30,157 nucleotides of DNA from Bacteriovoracaceae bacterium UBA1511 (GCA_002323535.1 DCQT01000031.1:5968-36124); one strand, 5' to 3'. Positions 16,325-24,329 are shown, counted from the first letter of the stretch. Notes: generated by a model from the sequence alone, not told the origin. Made by a program: numbers and translations.

Positions 16325-17681
16325 TAATTTTGACTTTACATCCGTTCAAAATAAAATCAATCGTGTTCCAAATACTTTTGAGCAAGGGAAGATTCTTGAA
16401 AGCAAGGGGCTTGTATATAAAACGAATCTTTCAAAAGCAACGATTGGTAGTTTAGTAGAGTTTGAAACAGATCTTGGTGAAAAAACTATTGGAGAAGTAG
16501 TCTCTTTAAATGCAGATACCTGCGTTGTCATGCCCTATGAGGAATTAGCGGGGATAAACTCTTCTACGAGAGTTTCTCTTTTACCTCGGTCTGATAAAGT
16601 GGCCGTTTCTGAGAATCTATTAGGTCGAGTTATTAACTACAGAGGGGAGGTTCTTGATGACTTTGGCCCCGTTAAAGGGCCCTTTGAAAAAAGATCACTG
16701 TTCTCATCTCCTATAAATCCACTCAAGAGACCTCCCGTAAAAGAAAACTTAAGTCTTGGTATAAATGCAATTGATGGTTTTACTAGCGTCGGAAAGGGTC
16801 AGAGACTTGCAATTTTAGCAGGCTCAGGTGTTGGTAAGTCAGTTTTAATGGGAATGATTGCAAAAAATACAACGGCCGATATTAACGTGATTGCCCTGAT
16901 TGGAGAACGAGGACGAGAAGTAAGAGAGTTTATCGAGAATGACCTTGGAGAAGAAGGCCTGAAGAGGTCAATTGTTATCGTTGCGACATCGGATACTTCT
17001 GCCTTAATTAGGCTTCGTTCAGCATACTTTGCTTGTACTGTCGCTGAGTATTTTCGAGATAGAAATAAAGACGTATTGTTTATGATGGACTCGATTACTA
17101 GATTCTCCATGGCGCAAAGAGAAATTAGTCTGAGTGCAGGAGAGCCTCCAGGGCAAAAAGGTTATACTCCAAGTGTATTTGCGAAGCTTCCTAAATTGAT
17201 GGAGAGAGCTGGTAATGTAGAAGGTAAAGGCTCGATTACTGGAATATATTCGGTACTCGTTGAGGGTGGTGATATGGATGAGCCAATAACAGACGCTGTT
17301 CGTGCAATAAGTGATGGCCATATACAGTTAAGTAGAGACCTCGCAGCAAAAAATCATTTTCCTGCGATTGATGTGTTATCTTCTATTTCGAGGGTTATGA
17401 CTAAGGTCGTTTCTAAGGAACATCGAATTGTGTCCTCATTTTTACGTGATTTAATGGCATCATATAAAGAAGCAGAAGAGCTTATTAATGTTGGAGCATA
17501 CCTGCCAGGAACTAACCCAAAAATTGATAAGGCAGTAAAAGTCATTGATGACATTAATAATTTTTTAAAACAAGATTTAGAATTTAATGAATGTCTTCCA
17601 ATGGATAAAATTTTTGATCATATGGTTGAAATCGCTAGAAAGGCTGAGGGTTACGAGGAGCCCGTAAATGAAGCCGTTTAA
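16317..17681 (+). CDS. fliI: Flagellum-specific export ATPase FliI
   Basis: A hexameric ATPase of the flagellar type III export apparatus, related to F1 beta. From GTG 16317 the protein has 454 residues. Walker A is AGSGVGKS (168-175), the GERGREV motif with the catalytic Glu is at 197-203, Walker B is VLFMMD (253-258), and SITRFSMAQREI follows. The characteristic AGEPPGQKGYTPSVFAKLPKLMERAG segment and the C-terminal DLMASYKEAEELINVGAY are present. The N-terminal beta-barrel (residues about 20-90) is complete. The gene overlaps fliH by 8 bases and fliJ by 14 bases, as is common for stoichiometrically coupled export components. Confidence 0.97.
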   Translation: MFDNFDFTSVQNKINRVPNTFEQGKILESKGLVYKTNLSKATIGSLVEFETDLGEKTIGEVVSLNADTCVVMPYEELAGINSSTRVSLLPRSDKVAVSENLLGRVINYRGEVLDDFGPVKGPFEKRSLFSSPINPLKRPPVKENLSLGINAIDGFTSVGKGQRLAILAGSGVGKSVLMGMIAKNTTADINVIALIGERGREVREFIENDLGEEGLKRSIVIVATSDTSALIRLRSAYFACTVAEYFRDRNKDVLFMMDSITRFSMAQREISLSAGEPPGQKGYTPSVFAKLPKLMERAGNVEGKGSITGIYSVLVEGGDMDEPITDAVRAISDGHIQLSRDLAAKNHFPAIDVLSSISRVMTKVVSKEHRIVSSFLRDLMASYKEAEELINVGAYLPGTNPKIDKAVKVIDDINNFLKQDLEFNECLPMDKIFDHMVEIARKAEGYEEPVNEAV

Positions 17682-18117
17682 ATATAAACTTAGCTCTGTC
17701 CTTAAGCTTCGAGAGTTTGAGAAACAAAAAATAGAAAATCAATTAAGTGTTTTGAATAAAGAGATTTTAGAGATTAATCAACAAATATTAAATCTTCAAC
17801 AATCAATATTAAATCTTCAGTCAAATCTGAATCAGGCTGGAGAGAATGGGAACTTGGACCTTGGAATGATTAAATACTTTCCAGAGTTTTTAAGCGCTAG
17901 TGAAAAGGAAATAGCAAACCTTACAGAGGAACTGGAGGTAAAGCAGTCTGAGAGAGAAAAAACTCTTAAGCTTCTAGACGAATCTATGGCAAAGGTTAAA
18001 ATTTTAGAAAATGATAAAATAAGAAAGCAGAAATCATATAAATTTAAAAGACAAAAAAAAGAGAACTTAGATATTGAGGATATGCAAATTATCCTTAGAG
18101 GTAGGGGGTCAGCTTGA
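17668..18117 (+). CDS. fliJ: Flagellar export chaperone/stalk protein FliJ
   Basis: A small coiled-coil protein that inserts into the FliI hexamer and contacts FlhA. The 149 residues begin with the typical KPFKYKLSSVLKLREFEKQK and are almost wholly helical and charged, with a Gly/Asn break near 57-60 separating two antiparallel helices. A tandem 21-base repeat adds one heptad in the first helix (QILNLQQ then SILNLQS). The ATG lies within the fliI end, and GAGGAGC upstream serves as the ribosome site. The stop TGA overlaps the next start (TTGA). Confidence 0.92.
   Translation: MKPFKYKLSSVLKLREFEKQKIENQLSVLNKEILEINQQILNLQQSILNLQSNLNQAGENGNLDLGMIKYFPEFLSASEKEIANLTEELEVKQSEREKTLKLLDESMAKVKILENDKIRKQKSYKFKRQKKENLDIEDMQIILRGRGSA
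17785..17826 (+). repeat. Tandem 21-base duplication inside fliJ
   Basis: ATATTAAATCTTCA occurs at 17785-17798 and again at 17806-17819, exactly 21 bases apart. That is one coiled-coil heptad, giving QILNLQQ / SILNLQS. Confidence 0.7.
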
Positions 18118-18659
18118 GGAAAGTATTAATATTCTTATTTTTAATTTTTCATGCTGAGACTGTGTTATCTCAAGGGGAAAGTACTGGTAATGAAAAAATT
18201 ACTGATGAAAAAATAGATGCACTCGTTGAGGAAAGGTTAAATAAAATTCTTAAAAAAATTTCAACAGCAAAGATTTCTGAGTTTTCGAAATCATTACTTG
18301 CGAAAGAGAAACAGCTCGAAATAGAAGCACAACAGGTTGAGATCAGAAAACTAGAAATAACGAAAATGGAAAAAGAAGTATTAAAAAAAGTTGATGAGAT
18401 TTCAAAAAGACAAAGAAAAATTATTGGTTGTATCGATAAGAACCAAAAAAAACGTGAAAATAGAATTGACCATTTAGTTCAAGTAGTAAGTGGCATGAAG
18501 CCACAAACAGCTGCAGATATGCTTGCTGTCCAAGATTCAACCCTAACAGTCGAAATTATTTCAAAGTTAGATCCGACAAAAGTTTCTAAGATTTTTAATC
18601 TAATGGACAAGGAAATATCTGCCAGACTTCAAAAAGAATACCTAAATATGCAACAATGA
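18114..18659 (+). CDS. MotE/FlbB-like periplasmic flagellar protein (MgtE N-terminal-like domain)
   Basis: A 181-residue protein with an N-terminal signal or anchor (RKVLIFLFLIFHAETVLSQ), a long charged coiled coil (about 30-120), and a C-terminal MgtE-N-like helical block, GMKPQTAADMLAVQDSTLTV followed by LDPTKVSKIFNLM. This is the architecture of the COG3334 family: MotE, a periplasmic chaperone of MotC in Sinorhizobium, and FlbB, a periplasmic collar protein in Borrelia. Which role applies here cannot be told; the position between fliJ and fliK is typical of delta-proteobacterial and Gram-positive flagellar operons. The start is TTG at 18114, overlapping the fliJ stop by 4 bases, with an AGGTAGGGGG stretch upstream (18100-18109). 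Confidence 0.82.
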   Translation: MRKVLIFLFLIFHAETVLSQGESTGNEKITDEKIDALVEERLNKILKKISTAKISEFSKSLLAKEKQLEIEAQQVEIRKLEITKMEKEVLKKVDEISKRQRKIIGCIDKNQKKRENRIDHLVQVVSGMKPQTAADMLAVQDSTLTVEIISKLDPTKVSKIFNLMDKEISARLQKEYLNMQQ

Positions 18660-18665
18660 CACAAT

Positions 18666-19994
18666 ATGGCAAATCTGTTTATTCCTAGTATTTCTAAAAT
18701 TGGCCCTCATCGTTCGGGGGAGACTAATTTTTATGAAGGAGCGCTTAGTAAGGGCTTTGGAGAAATTGGGAAGGAAAGTGCCGGTGAGATTGATGGTGAA
18801 TTTGCTCAAAAGCTTTTAAAACTTCTAGGGATAAAAATTGGTGAAGGTGAAGAAAATGTTTCTGATGATTTTATTGAAGGTTTAAACTCTGAAAGTATTG
18901 AACAAAAAGGTTTGTCGAAAGAGCTATTAACCTCACTATTAGAAAACTCAGAAAAAACTGGTGTTGATTACCAAAAGAGTCTAGTTAAAGAATTTAATAA
19001 GCCTCTAGAAAAAGTTCAGATTGAAATAGATCAACTAGCGAAAGATTTGAAAACTGATCATTCTTCTACAAAAATAAATGAAAAGTTGGAGATGAGTTTT
19101 GGAAAGGGAAGGGATTTAAATTTACCTCATGTCGCCGATAGCTCTTTCTCTCGTTCTCATAAAATTAGTTCTTTTTCTGATAGAAATTTGAAGTATGAAA
19201 TTAATGACATTATCAATGGTACAAATAAAAAATCCCTTAGTAAGGGGGAAATTCCAAATTTAAAAGTTCTTGAAAGTAATGGAGCTGACAATATTGAACC
19301 AATTAGGAGCTTTAAAAATAAATCGAAAATGATGAATGCGTTCACTAAAAATTCAAATAGTGAACCAAGCTTATTGAATTTAAATAAATTAGACCGAGTC
19401 TATGATGCGAACCAACTGAATAAAGAATCTGTGAATAATATTTTTGTAAGCGAAGGTGGCGGAAAAGGTAATATTCAAAATTCAGATATCTCAGCTTCAC
19501 CATTGTCTTTAGGATTGAAGGTTAGTGATGCTAACGCTTTAGATTTATCAAAGATATCTCCTAAAAACTCAGTTGATTTAGTTAATGAAGTTACTACTTA
19601 CATTGAAAAGAATCGCCTGGAAAATGCTGGTGAAATAAGTCTCACAGTAAAGCATGACGATTTAGGACAATTTAAAATTGATGTTTCTAAGGCTCGATCA
19701 GGTAAAAATATCGATCTTTCACTTACAACAACAACAGGTGAGGCGAGCGAATTTTTTAAGTTAAATGAGGGAAATCTTCTCAAAACTCTTGGAGAAAAAG
19801 GCATTAATGTTTCTTCATTTAAGCTATCAAGTCTAACTGATGAGTTAGGAAAAAGTGATTTTGGAAATAATGGCCAGTCTGAAGGACAAAATTCGTCAAG
19901 ACAACAACGTCAATTTGGAGAAAGTGGACAAAATCAAGGCCGACAAAAAAGAGAACAGCTTTGGGAAGCATATAAAGAAAGGTTAGGAGCATAA
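18666..19994 (+). CDS. fliK: Flagellar hook-length control protein FliK
   Basis: The ruler that sets hook length and switches export specificity. It has 442 residues. The first 300 are polar, low in conservation and probably largely unstructured, as usual for FliK. The C-terminal Flg_hook domain (about 322-390) shows AGEISLTVKHDDLGQFKIDV and NLLKTLGEKGINVSSFKLSS, the recognisable FliK pattern. A Gln/Asn/Arg-rich tail (400-430) follows. The ATG is 6 bases after the previous stop with no visible Shine-Dalgarno, so translation may depend on termination-reinitiation from the MotE-like gene. An AGGAG near its end (19985-19989) serves flgD. Confidence 0.88.
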   Translation: MANLFIPSISKIGPHRSGETNFYEGALSKGFGEIGKESAGEIDGEFAQKLLKLLGIKIGEGEENVSDDFIEGLNSESIEQKGLSKELLTSLLENSEKTGVDYQKSLVKEFNKPLEKVQIEIDQLAKDLKTDHSSTKINEKLEMSFGKGRDLNLPHVADSSFSRSHKISSFSDRNLKYEINDIINGTNKKSLSKGEIPNLKVLESNGADNIEPIRSFKNKSKMMNAFTKNSNSEPSLLNLNKLDRVYDANQLNKESVNNIFVSEGGGKGNIQNSDISASPLSLGLKVSDANALDLSKISPKNSVDLVNEVTTYIEKNRLENAGEISLTVKHDDLGQFKIDVSKARSGKNIDLSLTTTTGEASEFFKLNEGNLLKTLGEKGINVSSFKLSSLTDELGKSDFGNNGQSEGQNSSRQQRQFGESGQNQGRQKREQLWEAYKERLGA

Positions 19995-19998
19995 TTAA

Positions 19999-20775
19999 AT
20001 GCCTGAAATTGGAGAGCCAACCACATCACAAAGAAATAGCTTCTCAAAAATTGGAATGAGAAGAGATGAAAATACTGCGGATAGACTAAATCAACTTGCA
20101 GGAAATAGAGAAATTCAAGATGGCATTAAGTATGTTGATTCAAAAAAACATAACAAGATGGGAAAGGATGAATTTTTAAAACTTCTTACTGTTCAACTTC
20201 AAAATCAAGACCCATTAAAACCAGTTGATCAAAAAAAGTTTGCAGCGGATTTAGCTCAATTTTCACAACTTGAACAATTAGCGAATATGAACACCAAGTT
20301 AGACTCAATGAATGAGAATGTACCAGTGGAGTCAAAATTTTATGGAGCGAGCTTTCTTGGAAAAATGGTTACAACGAATGGTTCTACAATTATGCACGAT
20401 GGAAAACTTGGGCGAAAAGAAATTAGCTTTGAGCTTCCACAAAAAGCAACAAAAGTTATTGTAAGAGTGATGGATAAAAAAGGACAAAACCTTGCCAACA
20501 TCGAATCGAATAATGGTGGTAAAGGTTTAAATAAAATAGAGTGGGACGGAAAGAAAATGGACGGGCAGTTAGCAAACCCTGGCCAATATACTTTTAAGGT
20601 GTTTGCTTGGGACCAAGAAGGGAATTCATTTTCAGGCGAAACGAAATCAAATGGTATTGTAAAAGGTGTAAGGTTCAACGGAGGAAAGGCATTACTAAAG
20701 CTTGACTCTGGAAAAGAGATTTTTTTGCATGATGTTGAAAAATTTGAAATCCCGTCAGATAATAAAAAGATATAG
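19999..20775 (+). CDS. flgD: Flagellar hook capping protein FlgD
   Basis: Assembles as the scaffold cap that guides FlgE polymerisation. The 258 residues have a variable N-terminal stretch (1-50), the conserved FlgD_N block MGKDEFLKLLTVQLQNQDPL (54-73) with PVDQKKFAADLAQFSQLEQL, and the FlgD Ig-like/tudor C-terminal part, including VRVMDKKGQNLANIE and GKGLNKIEWDGKKMDGQLAN. AGGAG at 19985-19989 is 9 bases before the ATG. It lies 4 bases after fliK, so the pair is tightly coupled. Confidence 0.95.
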   Translation: MPEIGEPTTSQRNSFSKIGMRRDENTADRLNQLAGNREIQDGIKYVDSKKHNKMGKDEFLKLLTVQLQNQDPLKPVDQKKFAADLAQFSQLEQLANMNTKLDSMNENVPVESKFYGASFLGKMVTTNGSTIMHDGKLGRKEISFELPQKATKVIVRVMDKKGQNLANIESNNGGKGLNKIEWDGKKMDGQLANPGQYTFKVFAWDQEGNSFSGETKSNGIVKGVRFNGGKALLKLDSGKEIFLHDVEKFEIPSDNKKI

Positions 20776-20784
20776 GAAAAATAA

Positions 20785-21192
20785 ATGGGCATAACTGATT
20801 TAAAAAGCATTTTAACAAATAGAAGTGGCAAAGCGACTTCGAATGTTAATGCTAAAAATAATCAAAAAATGCCTGAGCATATTAATGATTTTAAAAATAT
20901 CCTTGAAAAGAGAGTGGACAGTGAAATAGCTCAGGATGAGCTTAAGCTATCAACTCACGCAAAAAAAAGACTTGAGGAGAGAAACCTTGGTTTTGATGGA
21001 AACGAATTTTTAAAATTAAAAGATGCGATTGGAAAATTAAAGGAAAAAGGAGGGCATGACTCATTGGTAGTAACTGACAAAGCAGCCTACATTGTTGATG
21101 TAGATAAGCAAACAGTTGTTACTGCAATCGATAAAAACGATATGTCACAAAACGTTTTTACTAAAATCGATTCAACTTATTTTATAAATTAA
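20785..21192 (+). CDS. Flagellar_put (TIGR02530-type) flagellar operon protein
   Basis: A 135-residue protein whose conserved core, about 54-118, reads LKLSTHAKKRLEERNLGF, then GGHDSLVVTDKAAYIVDVD and VVTAIDKND. This fits the family found between flgD and flgE in many Gram-positive and delta-proteobacterial flagellar operons (Pfam Flagellar_put / TIGR02530). Its biochemical job is not established as far as I know; the position suggests hook assembly. The N-terminal 50 residues are polar. No signal peptide is present. AGGAAAAA precedes the ATG by about 4 bases, and the gap from flgD is 9 bases. Confidence 0.85.
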   Translation: MGITDLKSILTNRSGKATSNVNAKNNQKMPEHINDFKNILEKRVDSEIAQDELKLSTHAKKRLEERNLGFDGNEFLKLKDAIGKLKEKGGHDSLVVTDKAAYIVDVDKQTVVTAIDKNDMSQNVFTKIDSTYFIN

Positions 21193-21201
21193 AAGTGCAC
21201 T

Positions 21202-21227
21202 GAAGCTGGTCCTTTCCGGAAGCTTCT
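21202..21227 (+). other. Hairpin in the flgD-operon/flgE gap
   Basis: GAAGCT (21202-21207) pairs with AGCTTC (21221-21226), and inside it TCC pairs with GGA, giving up to 9 pairs with a 2-base bulge. There is no T-run directly after, so it is not called a terminator. It may be a processing or stability element ahead of the highly expressed hook gene. Confidence 0.4.
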
Positions 21228-21256
21228 TTGAAAGTCTGTCGTTATTTTCATATTTG
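21228..21256 (+). promoter_or_regulatory. Candidate internal promoter for flgE
   Basis: TTGAAA (21228-21233), a 17-base spacer and TATTTG (21251-21256) lie in the 91-base gap before flgE. The -35 is good and the -10 weak. Transcription would start near 21263, giving a leader of about 20 bases. This is the only sizeable gap between the regulator and the hook gene, which makes an internal promoter plausible. Confidence 0.4.
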
Positions 21257-21283
21257 TGCACGATAGAAGTCTAGGAGGGACTC

Positions 21284-22564
21284 ATGAGTATTTTACGTTC
21301 ATTTAACATTGGTGTTTCTGGTTTACGTGCTGCTGGTAGTGGTATGGGTGTTGTGGGTGATAACATCGCTAACTCAGGAACTAATGGTTTCAAAGCCTCA
21401 AGAGCAGAGTTTCAAGATGTACTTGCCTCATCATTAAGTGGTGTCTCTGGTGCGGATCAAATGGGTGCTGGTGTTAGGCTTGGGCACATTAAAACAATTA
21501 TGACCCAAGGTGATTTAACGAGAACTGATAATATTACAGATCTTGCAATAAATGGTGGTGGATTCTTTACAGTTGAAACTGCTTTTGGACGCGGTTTTAC
21601 TAGAGATGGATCTTTTCATTTTGATAAAAATGGCGTTCTTGTTAACGGCGATGGGAATAATATTTTAGGGTTCGCGGCAAATGATAAGGGTGAAATTGTT
21701 AATAAGCTTTCCCCAATCCAAGTAAAGCCAGGAACAATTCCGGCAAAATCTACTTCAGATGTTGAGATTGACATGAACTTAGATGTTCGTGCTGTAGTTA
21801 AGCAATTTGATATTAACGATGCAGAAAATACATCGAATTATTCAACTTCACTGACGGTTCATGACAGCGTTGGTACACCGAGACTTATCACTATGTATTA
21901 TAACAAAGTTGAAAATGGTACTTGGGAGTATCATGCAACTGTTGAGGGCAAAGATGCAGAAGGCGGAGAAGTCGGAAAAATTTATGAAATGGCTTCAGGT
22001 AAATTAAAGTTTAATAAAGACGGTATCCTTGAAGAGGAAGTCGAAGATAGCAGCTCATTTAATTTTGCTGACGGTGCTCAGCCTGATCAAAAAATTAAAT
22101 TTTCTTTTGGTGAAACTCTTAAAGAGGGTGGAGATGGCTCTAAGGCATCAACTAGTTTTGGGTCCGCTTCAACGACAGCAAGACATACTCAAGATGGATA
22201 TGCTGCTGCGACCTTAAGTTCTTTGTCATTCAATGATGATGGAATTTTAACGGCCATTTATGATAATGGTGAAGCCATGGATGTCGCTCAAATTGCGGTA
22301 GCTAAATTTGAGAACAATGAAGGACTTTTTAAAATGGGTAAAAACATGTTTAAAGAGTCGAAAACTTCTGGACAGGCTGCAGTTGGAAAGCCAGGAGAAG
22401 GAGGAAGAGGTGAAGTACTCTCTCAGTCGATTGAAGTATCTAACGTTGATTTGGCAAATGAGTTTGTTAACTTGATGACAGGGCAAAGAAACTTTGCTGC
22501 TAATGCGAAGACATTAACGACAGCGGATCAAATGCTTCAAGAGGTACTGAATATTAAGAGATAG
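21284..22564 (+). CDS. flgE: Flagellar hook protein FlgE
   Basis: The structural subunit of the hook, exported by the flagellar T3SS and assembled under the FlgD cap. It has 426 residues. The N-terminal rod/hook motif is SILRSFNIGVSGLRAAGSGM, with VVGDNIANSGTNGFKASRAEF (24-44). The FlgE-specific middle includes MGAGVRLGHIKTIMTQGDL and GGGFFTVE. The C-terminal helix has IEVSNVDLANEFVNLMTGQRNFAANAKTLTTADQMLQEVLNI. A very strong ribosome site, AGGAGGG (21273-21279), sits 4 bases ahead of the ATG, in keeping with high expression. It is the last gene of the cluster; a perfect intrinsic terminator follows within 30 bases. Confidence 0.97.
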   Translation: MSILRSFNIGVSGLRAAGSGMGVVGDNIANSGTNGFKASRAEFQDVLASSLSGVSGADQMGAGVRLGHIKTIMTQGDLTRTDNITDLAINGGGFFTVETAFGRGFTRDGSFHFDKNGVLVNGDGNNILGFAANDKGEIVNKLSPIQVKPGTIPAKSTSDVEIDMNLDVRAVVKQFDINDAENTSNYSTSLTVHDSVGTPRLITMYYNKVENGTWEYHATVEGKDAEGGEVGKIYEMASGKLKFNKDGILEEEVEDSSSFNFADGAQPDQKIKFSFGETLKEGGDGSKASTSFGSASTTARHTQDGYAAATLSSLSFNDDGILTAIYDNGEAMDVAQIAVAKFENNEGLFKMGKNMFKESKTSGQAAVGKPGEGGRGEVLSQSIEVSNVDLANEFVNLMTGQRNFAANAKTLTTADQMLQEVLNIKR

Positions 22565-22590
22565 TTTGTTTAAATCTATTTTAAAATTTA

Positions 22591-22620
22591 GGGAGACCCT
22601 AGTTGGTCTCCCTTTTTTTT
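22591..22620 (+). terminator. Intrinsic terminator after flgE
   Basis: GGGAGACC (22591-22598), loop CTAGTT, GGTCTCCC (22605-22612), then eight T (22613-22620): a perfect 8-bp GC-rich stem with a U-run. It closes the flagellar cluster. On the opposite strand the same bases encode the last residues (KKRETN) and stop of the ferredoxin gene, so the signal is embedded in coding sequence. Read from the minus strand the trailing T content is weak, so it probably works mainly on the + strand. Confidence 0.93.
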
Positions 22621-22838
22621 CCAATAGCCTCAACGGGGCAAATCTCCATCGCTGATTCACACAAAGAGATTTCTTCATCTTTTGTGGGCTGATTGTGAAC
22701 AAATGCATGCCCATGGATGTCGTTCATCCTAAAAAAATCAGGAGCCTCGTTTACGCAAGCATCACAGGCAATGCATTGATCATCCACGAAAAATAATCCT
22801 AATACATTGTCTGAGTTTTTAAAGTCCCAGTCGGCCAT
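22599..22838 (-). CDS. Small single-cluster ferredoxin
   Basis: A 79-residue electron carrier. Cys22, Cys25 and Cys28 (QCIACDACVNEAPDFF) and Cys67-Pro68 (ICPVEAIG) give the four ligands of one [4Fe-4S] cluster in the CxxCxxC...CP arrangement of short bacterial ferredoxins. A fifth Cys (60) is not in the usual ligand set. It is cytoplasmic with no signal. It starts 3 bases after the ppiD-like stop, so it should be the second gene of that message. Its last six codons overlap the flgE terminator. The partner redox enzyme is not evident from the neighbours. Confidence 0.9.
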   Translation of the reverse strand: MADWDFKNSDNVLGLFFVDDQCIACDACVNEAPDFFRMNDIHGHAFVHNQPTKDEEISLCESAMEICPVEAIGKKRETN

Positions 22839-22841
22839 GAA

Positions 22842-24290
22842 TTAAAGTCGATTAAGGTATATCTTTTCAGGGTAAATTTTTAAAAGCGTTTTCATTCTTG
22901 CTTTAAGTTCACTTTCTAAAAACTTTTTTTCATACTTTGCAGATAGATCAACGCCAGACTTTTCATCTGCTTTTTTATTGTCTAGTTTACTTACAAGAAT
23001 AATTTTTGTGTCTAATGGCCCTCTTAACGTTTCAATCTCACCTTCTTTTTTTTCTAGAACTTTTTTGATTTCACTATTAGATAAATTAGTAGAGGCATAA
23101 TCACTTAGAATGTTAATTTCTTTGTTCGTGCCAGGAGATAACTCGTATTTTTTTAGAACCTTATTTAAGCTCTTCTCATTTTTGATTGATGAGCGTACTT
23201 CCTTAATTACTTCGTTAGAGATTTTGTCTATTTTTTCTTTTGACTCTTTTTGAAGGAAACTCTTGGCAATCTCGCTTTGGTAGTCAGTGAGCTTGGCTTC
23301 GATAGCTGGCTTTTTATTTTGTACGTAAATGATATGATATCCATAGTCAGTTTTTATGGGCTCAGAAATTGTTCCTTTTTTTGCTGAAAAGCTGTAATTT
23401 TCAAATTCAGGAACCATTCTTCCTCTTGTGAACCAGCCTAGCTCTCCACCTTTTTTCTTTTGATTTCCAGGGTCTTCTGAGTGCTCATTTGCAAGTTTTG
23501 AAAAATTTGCAGTAGTTAATTTCTTTTTGATTTCTTTTGCTTTTTCTAGAGATTTTGAATCAGTCCCTCTTATCAAGATGTGAGAAGCTTTAACTTGTTC
23601 TTTTGTGTCATATCTACTTTCTTTGTTATTATTAAAAAAAGCGTCAACTCTTTTTTTATTTTTCTCATCTTTAAGATAGGTTTTAATTTCCGCCTTTGAG
23701 ACACTCACAAATTTTTGAAGTGTAGATTGAGGTATCTTTATAATCTTGATGCGTTTAGAGTCGTTTTGAATTTTTTGCAGCTCACTAATTAAGCTTGAAC
23801 TTATTGGGTAGTAAGATAAAGAGCTTTCAAGTTTTCGGGCTTTTATACCATCGGCTACTTGCTCTTCGAACTTCTCAGGGCTTAAACCATTTGCTTTTAA
23901 AAGGTTTTTATACTTTCTGATATCAAACTTATCCTTTGATAGAAATACAGGAAATTTCTTTATTTCAGAGATTACTTCATCTTCAGAAGGAACAATCGAG
24001 AGGTGTTCGCTGTATTTAAGTTGAAGCTTCCTGCCAACAAGCTCGTTTATTAGTTTTTCTCTAAGCTCAAACTTTTTGATTTGCTCTGAGGTAAGAGGAA
24101 TTGAATTGTATTTTCTTTGAAACTCTCTTCTAAATTCTTGGATGGTGATTTTCTGGTCTCCAACTTTAGCTACTGTATCAGGTGAAGTTTGAACTCCTTG
24201 GTAGCCTGTAAGGACGAAACCAACAATTATTAAACCAATAAAAAATGTGACAAAAACTTGGCTACTTGCCTCTCTAAACTTGTTAATCAT
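22842..24290 (-). CDS. ppiD: PpiD/SurA-like membrane-anchored peptidyl-prolyl isomerase
   Basis: A periplasmic folding factor held in the inner membrane. The 482 residues start with a short cytoplasmic MINKFREASS and a single anchor (about 11-30, VFVTFFIGLIIVGFVLTGY). A SurA_N/PpiD-type chaperone region (about 35-220) follows, with VAKVGDQKITIQEFRREFQR. One parvulin domain (about 232-325) shows VKASHILI, GGELGWFTRGRMVPEFENYSF and GYHIIYV. It is shorter than E. coli PpiD (623), which has a degenerate parvulin domain; here the domain looks complete. Symbol given by architecture: SurA-like proteins with an anchor could be named otherwise. A good promoter lies upstream in the gap shared with mreC. 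Confidence 0.85.
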   Translation of the reverse strand: MINKFREASSQVFVTFFIGLIIVGFVLTGYQGVQTSPDTVAKVGDQKITIQEFRREFQRKYNSIPLTSEQIKKFELREKLINELVGRKLQLKYSEHLSIVPSEDEVISEIKKFPVFLSKDKFDIRKYKNLLKANGLSPEKFEEQVADGIKARKLESSLSYYPISSSLISELQKIQNDSKRIKIIKIPQSTLQKFVSVSKAEIKTYLKDEKNKKRVDAFFNNNKESRYDTKEQVKASHILIRGTDSKSLEKAKEIKKKLTTANFSKLANEHSEDPGNQKKKGGELGWFTRGRMVPEFENYSFSAKKGTISEPIKTDYGYHIIYVQNKKPAIEAKLTDYQSEIAKSFLQKESKEKIDKISNEVIKEVRSSIKNEKSLNKVLKKYELSPGTNKEINILSDYASTNLSNSEIKKVLEKKEGEIETLRGPLDTKIILVSKLDNKKADEKSGVDLSAKYEKKFLESELKARMKTLLKIYPEKIYLNRL

Positions 24291-24329
24291 AGTCGAAAAC
24301 CTTTATAATTTCATGAGTTTAATGAGAGA

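Noticed and set aside
20340..20831. Long antisense frame across flgD
   Set aside because: It overlaps conserved flgD and the next gene's start, and its composition looks like a reverse-complement shadow.
21195..21261. Long-range stem between the two GTGCAC copies
   Set aside because: Only 6 pairs closing a 55-base loop with no extension; more likely a repeated operator-like word or chance, so it is mentioned only as part of the flgE gap.
22029..22217. Short + strand frame inside flgE
   Set aside because: It is out of frame within a conserved structural gene, with no initiation signal.
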